Notes under the pieces: model-generated
The model's input: the letters and a program-made list of their open reading frames with translations, nothing else
The model's database searches: none
What the model was told of the DNA's origin: nothing
Shown here: in pieces, positions 47,766-56,199 of the stretch
How the letters are laid out: the number at the start of each line of letters is the position of its first letter
How positions within the stretch are numbered: position 1 is the stretch's first letter
Translations under genes and position numbers: made by a program
NCBI RefSeq assembly: GCF_019331695.1
Contig: NZ_JAHBBI010000005.1
Location: 62,001-126,000, forward strand
Source of the DNA: Bifidobacterium pluvialisilvae
GTDB taxonomy: Bacteria > Actinomycetota > Actinomycetes > Actinomycetales > Bifidobacteriaceae
Direction: 5' to 3'
DNA length: 64,000 nt

Positions 47766-49322
47766 CTACTGTCGATAATAGCTCAGGAAGTCGGTGAGCT
47801 TGGTGGTGGCGTCCTTGAGTACTTCGATGCGCGGCAGGTAGACGATACGGAAGTGGTCGGGCTCCTGCCAGTTGAACCCGCCGCCGCGCGTGATGAGGAT
47901 GCGTTCGTCATGCAGCAGGTCGAGGGCGAACTGCTCGTCATCGGAAATATTGAACTTCTTCACATCGAGCTTCGGGAAGATGTAGAACGCCGCCTTCGGC
48001 TTGACGGCGGTCACGCCGGGAATGGAGTTCAACGCGTTGTAGATGTAGTCGCGCTGCTCGTAGATGCGTCCACCAGGCACGATGTAGTCGTTGACGCTCT
48101 GATGGCCGCCGAGCGCGGTCTGCACGATGGACTGTGCGGGCACGTTCGAGCAGATGCGCATGTTGGTGAGCATGTTGATGCCCTCGATGTAGTCCTTGGC
48201 CACGTTCTTGTTGCCACTGAGCACCATCCATCCCACACGGTATCCGGCGATCATGTGGGACTTCGACAAACCGGAGAATGTTACACAGAACAGGTCAGGA
48301 GCGAGCGATGCAATCGATATGTGCTGTAGACCATCCATGACCAGGCGGTCGTAGATCTCGTCGGAGAAGATCATGAGCTGGTGTTCGCGCGCGAGGTCGA
48401 CGATCTGCTGGAGCACCTCCTTCGGATAGAGCGCACCGGTGGGGTTGTTCGGGTTGATGACGACGATCGCCTTGGTCCTGTCGGTGATCTTGGCGCGCAT
48501 GTCGTCGATGTCCGGATACCATTCGGACTGCTCGTCGCACAGGTAATGTACGGCAGTGCCGCCGGCCAGGTTCACGCATGCGGTCCATAACGGGTAGTCG
48601 GGGCTCGGGATGAGCACCTCGTCGCCGTTGTCGAGCAACGCGGACATCGACAGGTTGATGAGTTCGCTGACGCCGTTGCCGGTGTAGATGTCCTCGATGG
48701 AGACGTTGGGCAGGTTCTTCAGCTGCGCGTACTGCATGATGGCCTTGCGTGCGGAGAACAGCCCCTTGGACGCAGAGTACCCCTCGCATTCGGGCAGCTG
48801 GTGGGCCATGTCGTAGATGACCTCGTCCGGCGTGCGGAAGCCGAACGGGGCCGGATTGCCGATGTTCAGCTTGAGCACGTGCGTGCCGGTGGCCTCCATG
48901 CGCGCGGCCTCGTCGACGACCGGCCCACGGACGTCGTAGAGCACGTTGTCGAGCTTGGTGGATTTGGTGAAACGACGCATGGGATGTCCTTTCGGAGAGG
49001 GTGTGGGGTCGGCGGCGGAACCATGGGAGTTCACAACGGACGGGTTCAAAGACTGCTGCGGAGAGGGCGTCCGGGGTTCAACGGAGTCGCGTTCCAGGGG
49101 AACGTCCTTGCCGGCAAGCCAATCTTCGCGTACGTCCAGCGTCCTGGCGAGGAAGCGCATGACGTCGGGACGCGGCGTGGTCTTGCCGCTGACGTATTGG
49201 CTGATGTGGCTTTTCCCGAGCCTGACCCCGCTGCCCACGGCGGCGTGGACGAAATCGACCTGCTTCATATGCCGCAGCGACATGGCGGAGTTCAATCGGG
49301 AAGCGAATGTTGCCTCACTCAT
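47766..49322 (-). CDS. XRE-family helix-turn-helix fused to AlaT-like aminotransferase
   Basis: The 518-residue protein has an XRE/Cro-type helix-turn-helix (about 5-72, with LGKSHISQYVSGKTTPRPDV as recognition region), a Pro/Ser-rich disordered linker (73-114), then a complete AlaT-type alanine/aspartate aminotransferase (115-518): PEGYSASKG-like CEGYSASKGL, NPNNPTGALYP, and PLP Lys354 in GLSKSHMIAGYRVGW, equal to Lys240 of the enzyme part. The ATG at 49322 follows AAGGAGG. A second good start exists inside, ATG 48980 with AAAGGA 6 bases upstream, exactly where stand-alone AlaT would begin. Likely a transcription factor that senses amino-acid/PLP state, or an autoregulated enzyme. MocR proteins have the same idea with a GntR head; an XRE head is unusual. 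Confidence 0.88.
   Translation of the reverse strand: MSEATFASRLNSAMSLRHMKQVDFVHAAVGSGVRLGKSHISQYVSGKTTPRPDVMRFLARTLDVREDWLAGKDVPLERDSVEPRTPSPQQSLNPSVVNSHGSAADPTPSPKGHPMRRFTKSTKLDNVLYDVRGPVVDEAARMEATGTHVLKLNIGNPAPFGFRTPDEVIYDMAHQLPECEGYSASKGLFSARKAIMQYAQLKNLPNVSIEDIYTGNGVSELINLSMSALLDNGDEVLIPSPDYPLWTACVNLAGGTAVHYLCDEQSEWYPDIDDMRAKITDRTKAIVVINPNNPTGALYPKEVLQQIVDLAREHQLMIFSDEIYDRLVMDGLQHISIASLAPDLFCVTFSGLSKSHMIAGYRVGWMVLSGNKNVAKDYIEGINMLTNMRICSNVPAQSIVQTALGGHQSVNDYIVPGGRIYEQRDYIYNALNSIPGVTAVKPKAAFYIFPKLDVKKFNISDDEQFALDLLHDERILITRGGGFNWQEPDHFRIVYLPRIEVLKDATTKLTDFLSYYRQ
48980..48992 (-). promoter_or_regulatory. Internal ribosome binding site and ATG for a stand-alone AlaT product
   Basis: On the minus strand AAAGGA (48992-48987), six bases, then ATG at 48980-48978. 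The start coincides with the first residue of the aminotransferase domain (MRRFTKSTKLDNVLYDVRG). Confidence 0.55.
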
Positions 49323-49334
49323 GGCCCTCCTTGG

Positions 49335-49456
49335 GTTCAAAAACATAAGTTCAATATACAGCTGGTTCAGACTGTAGCACGACCTGCATTGAACTCATTA
49401 TTTAGTTCAATATTTGAACATGCCGGGATGACGTTTAGCGGTTCAATCCTTGAACC
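49335..49456 (-). promoter_or_regulatory. Operator array (GTTCAA/TTGAAC) in the XRE-AlaT promoter
   Basis: Two perfect inverted repeats GTTCAA-N3-TTGAAC are at 49405-49419 and 49441-49455 (the second extended to GGTTCAA/TTGAACC, 49440-49456), with centres 36 bp apart. Further half-sites: GTTCAA at 49335 and 49349, GTTCAG at 49365, TTGAAC at 49389. TATATT (plus 49353-49358 as AATATA) is a plausible -10 and is covered by the 49349 site. This is strong evidence for autoregulation by the XRE head. Confidence 0.8.
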
Positions 49457-49588
49457 ATCAGAAGGGGGTTTTGAAACTAGATACATAGTAGGAGGGTATA
49501 TTACAACCACGGAACTACGTAACTATGGAAGATTGTTTTCGCGTTCTTTTTCGCGTATGCGAAAACAAGGCAGCGGTGCTGTCCTTCA
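49457..49588. other. AT-rich non-coding stretch upstream of the operator array
   Basis: No gene is seen. It carries a GAAGGGGG tract, TTTTCGCG repeated at 49536 and 49548, and a TTTTCGC-GTAT-GCGAAAA hairpin (49548-49565) that may end the HAD gene transcript (minus strand, no T-run). Confidence 0.4.
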
Positions 49589-50428
49589 CTACATGCCGTA
49601 GTGATGTTCAATCCACTGGGCCACGCCATCCTCGTTATTCGCAGGGCAGATTTCATCGGCGATGTCCAGCACGTGGGGGTTGGCGTTCGCCACCGCCACT
49701 CCCCTGCCGGAACGTTCAAGCATGCTGATATCGATGAGATCGTCGCCGAAGGACGCCGTCGCCTGCAACGGGATGTTCAATTTCTCACAAAGCAAGTTCA
49801 ATGCGTGGTCCTTGTTGGCCAATGGGTTCATCAGCATCCACATGACGCCTTCGCTGATGCTGACCTCAAAATCCGGTGGAATGATCTCACGCAGACGGCT
49901 CCACTGCTCCGGCTTCGGGAGGATGATGATCTTGTCGGCGACGCCTTCGGGCACATCGGTGAAATCGGTGTACTGGAAGGACTGCGTCTTCCACATCGCA
50001 CGCACGTCGAAGTTCGTGTATCGGACGTCGTTCATGACGATGCCGATGCGAATGCCCGGTAGTTCATCGAGAATGAAGCGGCAGACCTCGCAGGCTCGTT
50101 GAGAGGAGAATCCCACTTTCATGAGGTGGCCGTCCGATGGAAGCACTCCACTGGTGAGCAACCGCTCATCGGACTTCGACGGGCTGAAATCCAATAGCGC
50201 ACCGTTGAGATAGACACAGGCGTCGACCGGTAGACGCCTGACGAATTCCATGGCCGTGCTGACCGGACGGGCGGTCGCTATGGCGAACTTCACGCCGAAA
50301 TCGTCATGCATCCGTTTGACGGTGTCGATGGTGTATTGCGTCATGAACCGTCCTTCGAAGGTGTCGGCGTCATGAAGCATCGTGCCATCAAGATCGGCGA
50401 CGATCATGCGGAAGCGCTCGTCGGTCAT
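49589..50428 (-). CDS. HAD-family phosphatase, Cof subfamily (IIB)
   Basis: The 279-residue HAD hydrolase has VADLDGTML (Asp12 nucleophile, Asp14), ATARPVSTAMEF (motif II Thr), a large C2-type cap, the C-terminal Lys in NPLANKDHAL, and GDDLIDISML (acidic metal site). These features match Cof/YbjI-like phosphatases acting on sugar phosphates or pyridoxal phosphate. GGGAGG lies upstream of the ATG. It lies upstream of the PLP-dependent XRE-AlaT gene; a PLP link is possible but unproven. Confidence 0.88.
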   Translation of the reverse strand: MTDERFRMIVADLDGTMLHDADTFEGRFMTQYTIDTVKRMHDDFGVKFAIATARPVSTAMEFVRRLPVDACVYLNGALLDFSPSKSDERLLTSGVLPSDGHLMKVGFSSQRACEVCRFILDELPGIRIGIVMNDVRYTNFDVRAMWKTQSFQYTDFTDVPEGVADKIIILPKPEQWSRLREIIPPDFEVSISEGVMWMLMNPLANKDHALNLLCEKLNIPLQATASFGDDLIDISMLERSGRGVAVANANPHVLDIADEICPANNEDGVAQWIEHHYGM

Positions 50429-50509
50429 GGTTCCTCCCTGATTACTCTATATACCTATATATAGGAGTGCGTTCGTATGGCGACTATATGCCGGCCCATG
50501 CCCGGGCAA

Positions 50510-50540
50510 ATAAAAACCCGCGGAGAGTTTTCCCCGCGGG
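50510..50540 (-). terminator. Rho-independent terminator after secG
   Basis: CCCGCGG (50517-50523) pairs with CCGCGGG (50534-50540), with further inner pairing. On the minus strand it is followed by TTTTTATTTG. Confidence 0.9.
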
Positions 50541-50565
50541 CACGAACGTCTCCGTTCGAAAGACC

Positions 50566-50814
50566 TCAGATGAGATTGTACTTGGCCATGAGCCCCAAAG
50601 CGATGATGATGGCGACCCAGATGAGGGCGACGATGACCGTAAGACGGTTCAGGTTCTTTTCCGCGACACCGGAGGTGCCGGCGTTCGCCGTCAGGCCGCC
50701 GCCGAACATATCGGAAAGGCCACCGCCCTTGCCCTTGTGCATAAGAATCAGCAGGGTCAGCAGGATGCTGGCGATGACGACGATGATCTCAAGAACGATC
50801 TTGACAATGGCCAC
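50566..50814 (-). CDS. secG: Preprotein translocase subunit SecG, GTG start
   Basis: The 82-residue membrane protein of the SecYEG channel has two transmembrane helices (about 4-25 and 57-77) joined by the conserved Gly-rich loop KGKGGGLSDMFGGG. The GTG at 50814 is fixed by GGAGG 5 bases upstream. It ends the whiA-pgk-tpiA-secG cluster and is followed by a strong terminator. Confidence 0.96.
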   Translation of the reverse strand: MAIVKIVLEIIVVIASILLTLLILMHKGKGGGLSDMFGGGLTANAGTSGVAEKNLNRLTVIVALIWVAIIIALGLMAKYNLI

Positions 50815-50885
50815 GGTTACCTCCGGTCGATTAACTCGTATTTACGATACTCCATGCTCGGGATAAAGTCGATGTCCGTTCGGCT

Positions 50886-51686
50886 CTATCGTCGGGCCTT
50901 TGCCGCTTTGGCGGTGAGGCGCGCGATGGTGGCGAACTCATCGGCGTCGAGCGCGGCTCCCCCTACAAGGAATCCGTCGATATCGGGGCCTTCCTCCATA
51001 AGCTGCGTGGCCTTGGACGAATTGACCGATCCGCCGTAGAGGATGCGGATGCGTTCGGCTACGTCTTGTCCATAGACCTCGGCGAGATGGGAGCGGATTG
51101 CAGCCGCCGCCTGCTGCGCCGATTCAGGAGTCGCGACCATACCGGTGCCGATGGCCCATACGGGCTCATAGGCGATGAGCATCTGCTCGGCTTCCTTGTC
51201 CGAGAGATCGCGAATCACATCCTGCACCTGACCGACCGCGAATTCGAGCTCGATGCCCTGTCTGCGTTCCTCGAAGCTCTCCCCCACGCACAGAATGGGC
51301 TTCATGCCGGCGGCGAGCACGGCACGGACCTGGTCGACGATGTTGGCGTCGTCCTCGGGATGGTATTTGCGCCGTTCGGAATGACCAACGATGACATAGG
51401 TGCAACCGAGGCTGGCAAGCATGTCGGCGGAGACATCGCCGGTGAAGGCGCCCTGGTTGGTGACGGAAACGGTCTGTGCACCATAGGTGAGCTTGAGTTT
51501 GTCCGCTTCGATGAGCACCTGCACACTGCGGATCGAAGTGAACGGCGGCATGAGCGTCACTTCGCAGCGTCTGAAGTCGAAATGGGCATCGCGTAGCGTC
51601 CAGGCAAGCTTCTGCACGAAATAGGTGGCTTCAAGATGATTGAAATTCATCTTCCAGTTGCCGGCGACCACGGGAATGCGAGTCAT
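50886..51686 (-). CDS. tpiA: Triosephosphate isomerase
   Basis: The 266-residue TIM barrel interconverts DHAP and glyceraldehyde-3-phosphate. Catalytic residues are visible: Lys12 in AGNWKMN, His in VIVGHSERR, and Glu in AYEPVWAIGTG; the phosphate loop GGSVNSSKA follows. AAGGA precedes the ATG. It lies between pgk and secG, the common actinobacterial order. Confidence 0.97.
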   Translation of the reverse strand: MTRIPVVAGNWKMNFNHLEATYFVQKLAWTLRDAHFDFRRCEVTLMPPFTSIRSVQVLIEADKLKLTYGAQTVSVTNQGAFTGDVSADMLASLGCTYVIVGHSERRKYHPEDDANIVDQVRAVLAAGMKPILCVGESFEERRQGIELEFAVGQVQDVIRDLSDKEAEQMLIAYEPVWAIGTGMVATPESAQQAAAAIRSHLAEVYGQDVAERIRILYGGSVNSSKATQLMEEGPDIDGFLVGGAALDADEFATIARLTAKAAKARR

Positions 51687-51762
51687 GGAAATCCTTACGC
51701 AAGCAACCGACTCCCGTCCCGGCGGCGATGCCGCGGAGACGGGAGTCGATATGGGGAAATGA

Positions 51763-52971
51763 TCAGTCGAGAACGCTCAGGCCGGGCAGAGTCTTGCCCT
51801 CGAGGAACTCGAGGGAGGCGCCGCCACCGGTGGAGATGTGCGAGAAGCCATCCTCCGGGAAGCCGAGGTTGCGCACGGCGGCCGCGGAATCACCGCCGCC
51901 GACGATGGTGAACGCACCGGCATGGGTGGCGTCGACCAGAGCCTCGGCCACGGCCTTGGTGCCTTCGGCGAAGGTCGGGACCTCGAACACGCCCATCGGG
52001 CCGTTCCACACGACGGTCTTGGAGTCGACGATCTTGTCGTGGAAGAGCTTGCGGGTCTCCGGACCGATGTCCAGAGCCTCCTCGTCGGCCGGGATGGCGT
52101 CGATGGCGACGGTCTTCGGATCGATGACCGCGTCGTCACCGGCCGGGAAGCCGGGGTTGACGACCACGTCGACGGGGAGCAGAAGCTCGACGCCGTTCTT
52201 CTTGGCGGTCTCCATGTATTCCTTGACGGTGTCGATCTTGCTTTCGTCAAGCAGGGAGTTGCCGACCTCGTAGCCCTCGGCCTTGAGGAAGGTGTAGGCC
52301 ATGCCGCCGCCGATGATGAGGCGGTCGACCTTGCCCAGCAGGTTGGAGATGACGCCGAGCTTGTCGGCGACCTTGGCGCCGCCGAGGACTGCGGTCAGCG
52401 GGTGCTCGGCGTTCTCGGTGGCCTTGGAGAGGGCCTTGACTTCCTTCTCGACGAGCAGGCCGGCGGCGGCCGGAAGGTCCTTGGCCACATCATAGTTGGA
52501 ACCCTGTGCGCGGTGCACGACGCCGAAGCCGTCGGAGACGAACACATCGCCGAGGGCGGCGATCTTCTTGGCGTACGGCTCGCGGACGGACTCGTCCTTG
52601 CTGGTCTCCTCCGGGTTGAAGCGGACGTTCTCCAGCAGCACGACATCGCCGTCCTTCAGCGCGGCGACCTTGGCCTGGGCGTCCTCGCCGTAGGTGTCCT
52701 TGGCGAGTTCGACGTTGACGCCGAGCAGTTCGCCGAGACGCTTGGCAACAGGAGCAAGGCTGAGTTCGGGGACGACCTTGCCCTTCGGACGGCCGAGGTG
52801 GGCCATCAGAATGACCTTGGCACCCTGCTCGCGCAGGTCCTTGATCGTGGGAAGGGCGGCCTTGATACGGCCATCATCGGTGATGGTGGTGCCATCAAGC
52901 GGAACGTTGAAATCGGCACGGACCAGCACGCGCTTGCCCTGGAGATTTCCGAGATCCTTGAGAGTTTTCAT
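51763..52971 (-). CDS. pgk: Phosphoglycerate kinase
   Basis: The 402-residue two-lobed glycolytic kinase has the N-terminal [14 protein letters not shown], the hinge region, and the ADP-binding GGGDSAAAV near the C-terminus (VGGGDSA). ATG 52971 has AGGAAAGG upstream; an open frame extending to 53058 is not family-like. Highly biased codon use fits strong expression. It lies 76 bp upstream of tpiA. Confidence 0.97.
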   Translation of the reverse strand: MKTLKDLGNLQGKRVLVRADFNVPLDGTTITDDGRIKAALPTIKDLREQGAKVILMAHLGRPKGKVVPELSLAPVAKRLGELLGVNVELAKDTYGEDAQAKVAALKDGDVVLLENVRFNPEETSKDESVREPYAKKIAALGDVFVSDGFGVVHRAQGSNYDVAKDLPAAAGLLVEKEVKALSKATENAEHPLTAVLGGAKVADKLGVISNLLGKVDRLIIGGGMAYTFLKAEGYEVGNSLLDESKIDTVKEYMETAKKNGVELLLPVDVVVNPGFPAGDDAVIDPKTVAIDAIPADEEALDIGPETRKLFHDKIVDSKTVVWNGPMGVFEVPTFAEGTKAVAEALVDATHAGAFTIVGGGDSAAAVRNLGFPEDGFSHISTGGGASLEFLEGKTLPGLSVLD

Positions 52972-53151
52972 TGGTATCCTTTCCTGCTGCGGCGCTACGC
53001 CGGAACGACGATTGGCGGTTCCCGCGAAGATGCTCGCATCTGCTTGCGCCACTTGCATCTTACCTTGTCGAACGGATAATCATCGGCTTTCGGGACGGAA
53101 ATGTCGTAGTGCGGAACCGGGGGCGGAGGACAGGGCGGGACCCCGACCGGC

Positions 53152-54108
53152 CTACTGGTTCTGCTCGGCCTCGGCGCGCTGCTTCTCCACCTTGGTGGCG
53201 AGCTGCAGCAGACGGCGGATTCGACCGGCGATGGCGTCCTTGGTCACGGGCGGATCGGCCAGGCGGCCAAGCTCTTCCAAGCTGGCGTCTCGGTGGTCGA
53301 GCCTCAGCTGGCCGGCGGCGCGCAGGTTCTCGGGAATGTCGTCACCGAGGATCTTGAAGGCCTTCTGCACCTTCTCGCTGGCCTCCACCGCGGCCTTGGC
53401 GCTACGGCGCATGTTGGCGTCGTCGAAGTTCGCCAGACGGTTGGCTTTGCCGCGGTATTCGCCGTCGTTGCGCTTGCCGCTCCATTCACGGGCGGTACGT
53501 GTGGCCCCCATGAGCGTGAGCATACGTTCAATGACGTCGGGGTCGCGCAGGGTCACGCGCTCGGAACTGCGAACCTGACGGGGCTTGGCGGAGATGCCGA
53601 GCCGGCGTGCGGCGCCGACGAGGGCCAATGCCGCTTCGGAGCCGGGGCAGATGATCTCCAGATAGCTGGCCTTGCCCGGGTCGGAGAGCTCTCCGTGGGC
53701 GAGGAAGGCTCCACGCCATGCGGCCTTAATCTGTGCGATGTTGCCGGAGACGATCTCCGCGGGCAGGCCTCGCACGGGGCGCTTGCGGCGGTCGAGCAGA
53801 CCGGACTGCAGGGCGAGGGCGCCGCCGGCCTTGAGCACACGGACGGAGTATCGTTCGACGACCCCGGTCGGGGTCTTGCGGGCGACCTTGATCAGGTCGG
53901 CCTCATGCCCGTAGACCTCCTGAATGGTGCGTTGCAGCCACTGAGCTGATGCCAACGAATCAAACTGGCTTTCCACCACGATGTGACGTTGGATAAGGTG
54001 AAGACCGCCGCCGAAGCGAATCATGGCGGCCGCCTGGGCCTTCTTGGCTGCAGGCAGTTCGTCATCTATTGCGGCCAGTTCGCTTTTGACTTCATCTACC
54101 AGAGCCAA
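53152..54108 (-). CDS. whiA: DNA-binding protein WhiA, TTG start
   Basis: The 318-residue protein joins an N-terminal LAGLIDADG-like domain (about 20-220, without nuclease activity in the family) to a C-terminal helix-turn-helix (about 245-315, [29 protein letters not shown]). It controls division or sporulation genes in other actinobacteria; in non-sporulating bifidobacteria the targets are unknown. The TTG at 54108 is chosen because AGGAGG stands 7 bases upstream. The 200-bp gap before it, where yvcK usually lies, holds only AT-rich sequence, including TACAAT as a possible -10. Confidence 0.93.
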   Translation of the reverse strand: MALVDEVKSELAAIDDELPAAKKAQAAAMIRFGGGLHLIQRHIVVESQFDSLASAQWLQRTIQEVYGHEADLIKVARKTPTGVVERYSVRVLKAGGALALQSGLLDRRKRPVRGLPAEIVSGNIAQIKAAWRGAFLAHGELSDPGKASYLEIICPGSEAALALVGAARRLGISAKPRQVRSSERVTLRDPDVIERMLTLMGATRTAREWSGKRNDGEYRGKANRLANFDDANMRRSAKAAVEASEKVQKAFKILGDDIPENLRAAGQLRLDHRDASLEELGRLADPPVTKDAIAGRIRRLLQLATKVEKQRAEAEQNQ

Positions 54109-54308
54109 GAGCTAACCTCCTTTAAATTGTACAGCTTCAATATTGGTTGCACAGCCTTGTTTTCGCGGGAAAATAACATGTGTACCGGCTATCTGTGTTA
54201 CCGAATCAGGTGGACAAAACAGAGGGTATTCCCACTGTCGCAGCCCAAGATTTCAAGATATGAGATGACGGATTCCCCTCGATGCCGTATAGCCGAAAAA
54301 GGGCGGAA

Positions 54309-55226
54309 TCATCGGTGTTTCTTCAGTTCGCGCGCGGAAACGGTGACATTGAGCCCTTGTGAGCGCAAACGCTTGGCCAACGCATTGCTCATCGCCACGG
54401 AACGGTGCTGCCCCCCGGTGCATCCGACGGCGATGGTGACGAAATGCTTGTCCTCCCGGGAGTAGCCTTTTATGGCGGTCAGTATCGCCTCGGCATACGA
54501 GTCGAGGAATCGTTCGGCACCGTCGCTGGACAACACGTAGTCGCTCACCGGCTTGTCGTTGCCGTTGAGCTCACGCAGCTGCGGCACCCAGAACGGATTG
54601 GGCAGGAACCGGACGTCGGCCACGAAATCGGCGTCCAGGGGGATGCCGTACTTGAAACCGAAGCTGAAGATGTGCACCGCCACGGTCGTGGGACCGGTGC
54701 CCAACAGGGCGTCGTACAGTTTGGTGGACAGCTCATGAATGCTCAACGACGAGGTGTCGATGACCACGTCGGCCCGTTCCTTGAGATTCGACAGCAGCGT
54801 GCGCTCCTCCTCGATGCCGTCGATGAGCCGACGCCCATGCTGCAGCGGATGCGGTCGGCGCACCGATTCATATCGCTGGATGAGCACGTCGTCGGCAGCG
54901 TCGAGAAACAGGATGCGGTATTTCACGCCGAGGTCGTCGAGGTGGCTGAATACCTGGGCGAGATCGTCGAAATAGGCGCGGGACCGCACGTCGATGACCG
55001 CGGCGAGCTTATGCACCTTGGAACCGGAGGACGTCATCATGTCGACCAGGGGGACGAGCAGGTTCGGAGGCAGGTTGTCGACCACATACCAGCCCATGTC
55101 CTCCACACTGTCGGCGGCGCGGGAGCGCCCCGCCCCGGACATTCCCGTGATGAGCAGCACCTCGAAGGAGTCCGCAGGCTGGGGGGATTCGCCGCCCTTG
55201 TTTTCGCCGTCGATGTCCGTCGCCAT
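54309..55226 (-). CDS. rapZ: RNase adapter/nucleotide-binding protein RapZ (YvcJ)
   Basis: The 305-residue P-loop protein binds nucleotides and, in E. coli, small RNAs. The Walker A is GMSGAGRS (28-35); Arg replaces the usual Lys, a change common in actinobacterial members. DMGWYVVDNLPPNLL, FSFGFKYGIPLDADFVADVRFLPNPFW and the C-terminal IAVGCTGGQHRSVAMS are hallmark segments. The ATG overlaps the aroE stop (TAATG) with GAGGAGG upstream, showing translational coupling to aroE. Confidence 0.95.
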   Translation of the reverse strand: MATDIDGENKGGESPQPADSFEVLLITGMSGAGRSRAADSVEDMGWYVVDNLPPNLLVPLVDMMTSSGSKVHKLAAVIDVRSRAYFDDLAQVFSHLDDLGVKYRILFLDAADDVLIQRYESVRRPHPLQHGRRLIDGIEEERTLLSNLKERADVVIDTSSLSIHELSTKLYDALLGTGPTTVAVHIFSFGFKYGIPLDADFVADVRFLPNPFWVPQLRELNGNDKPVSDYVLSSDGAERFLDSYAEAILTAIKGYSREDKHFVTIAVGCTGGQHRSVAMSNALAKRLRSQGLNVTVSARELKKHR

Positions 55227-56119
55227 TACAGTACCTCCTCCAGGGCCGTTCGGATGGTTGCGTCGAGGTTCGGCGGGAGTCGGTCGAAATCGGTTCCCGT
55301 CATGTATGCGATCTGCGGGATGGCCTGGTACAGCAGCATCTCCTCGCCGCCGATGGCCTTGCCGCCGAGGCTCCTCCATGCCTGGATCAGCTCGGAGGGG
55401 CGGGGGTCGTACACCACGTCGAGCAGCACTCCCGGGACCGACCCCTTGGCCAGCCGTCCCAGGCTCATGGCGGTGGAATCCGCCGCATGGGCGGGAATCG
55501 TGCTGACGACGATGTTCATGTCCTGCACCGCCTCGACTATCTGCCGCATGGCGATGACATCCACATCCATGCCGAATCCCTGGGCGACGGGGGCCAGCGC
55601 GTGGGCCTTCTCCGGCCTGCGGGCGGCGATGGTCACATGCTGTATCTGCATGGTGGACAGCGCGGCGATGGCCGAGACGGCGGTCGAACCGCTGCCGATG
55701 ACCATGCCGTTGCCCGCCAAGGCCTCGGGGACGGTTCTCCCGCCGTGCTTGAGCACATTGGTCAGGGCGAGGTTGATGCCGGCCACATCGGTGTTGTACA
55801 GGCGAATCACCGGCATGCCGGAACCCCTTGACCAGTCGAAGACCGCGGTGTTGGCCACATCGAGCTTCTCCGCCCAACGGTTCGACGGCTCGCCCATCGG
55901 CATGATGGCTTTCTTCAGCGGCATCGTCAGGCTCAGCCCGTGCCAGCTGGAATCGAGTTCGCTGATGAAATCGGCAAGGGAGTGCTCATCGACGTCGTGA
56001 CTGTCGTAGAACCAATCTTCCAGGCCCATGGCCTTGTAGGCGGTGTTGTGGATCAGCGGCGAAAGGGAGTGCGCGATCGGGCTGCCCAGTACGGCGGCGC
56101 GATGCCGGATTTCTGTCAT
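55226..56119 (-). CDS. aroE: Shikimate 5-dehydrogenase
   Basis: The 297-residue enzyme reduces 3-dehydroshikimate in aromatic amino-acid synthesis. N-terminal substrate site AVLGSPIAHSLSPLIHN, catalytic Lys in LSLTMPLKK, and NADPH fold MVIGSGSTAVSAIAAL. The ATG at 56119 follows AAGGAG; an earlier in-frame start (56143) is less likely. Its position between uvrC and rapZ is not part of the classical cluster. It lies 80 bp after uvrC. Confidence 0.94.
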   Translation of the reverse strand: MTEIRHRAAVLGSPIAHSLSPLIHNTAYKAMGLEDWFYDSHDVDEHSLADFISELDSSWHGLSLTMPLKKAIMPMGEPSNRWAEKLDVANTAVFDWSRGSGMPVIRLYNTDVAGINLALTNVLKHGGRTVPEALAGNGMVIGSGSTAVSAIAALSTMQIQHVTIAARRPEKAHALAPVAQGFGMDVDVIAMRQIVEAVQDMNIVVSTIPAHAADSTAMSLGRLAKGSVPGVLLDVVYDPRPSELIQAWRSLGGKAIGGEEMLLYQAIPQIAYMTGTDFDRLPPNLDATIRTALEEVL

Positions 56120-56199
56120 GGTGTGCTCCTTGCTTCTCTGCACTCATGCTAGCCCATGGATTGACCATGCGGCCCCGTGATGTTCACCGACGTGCACGC

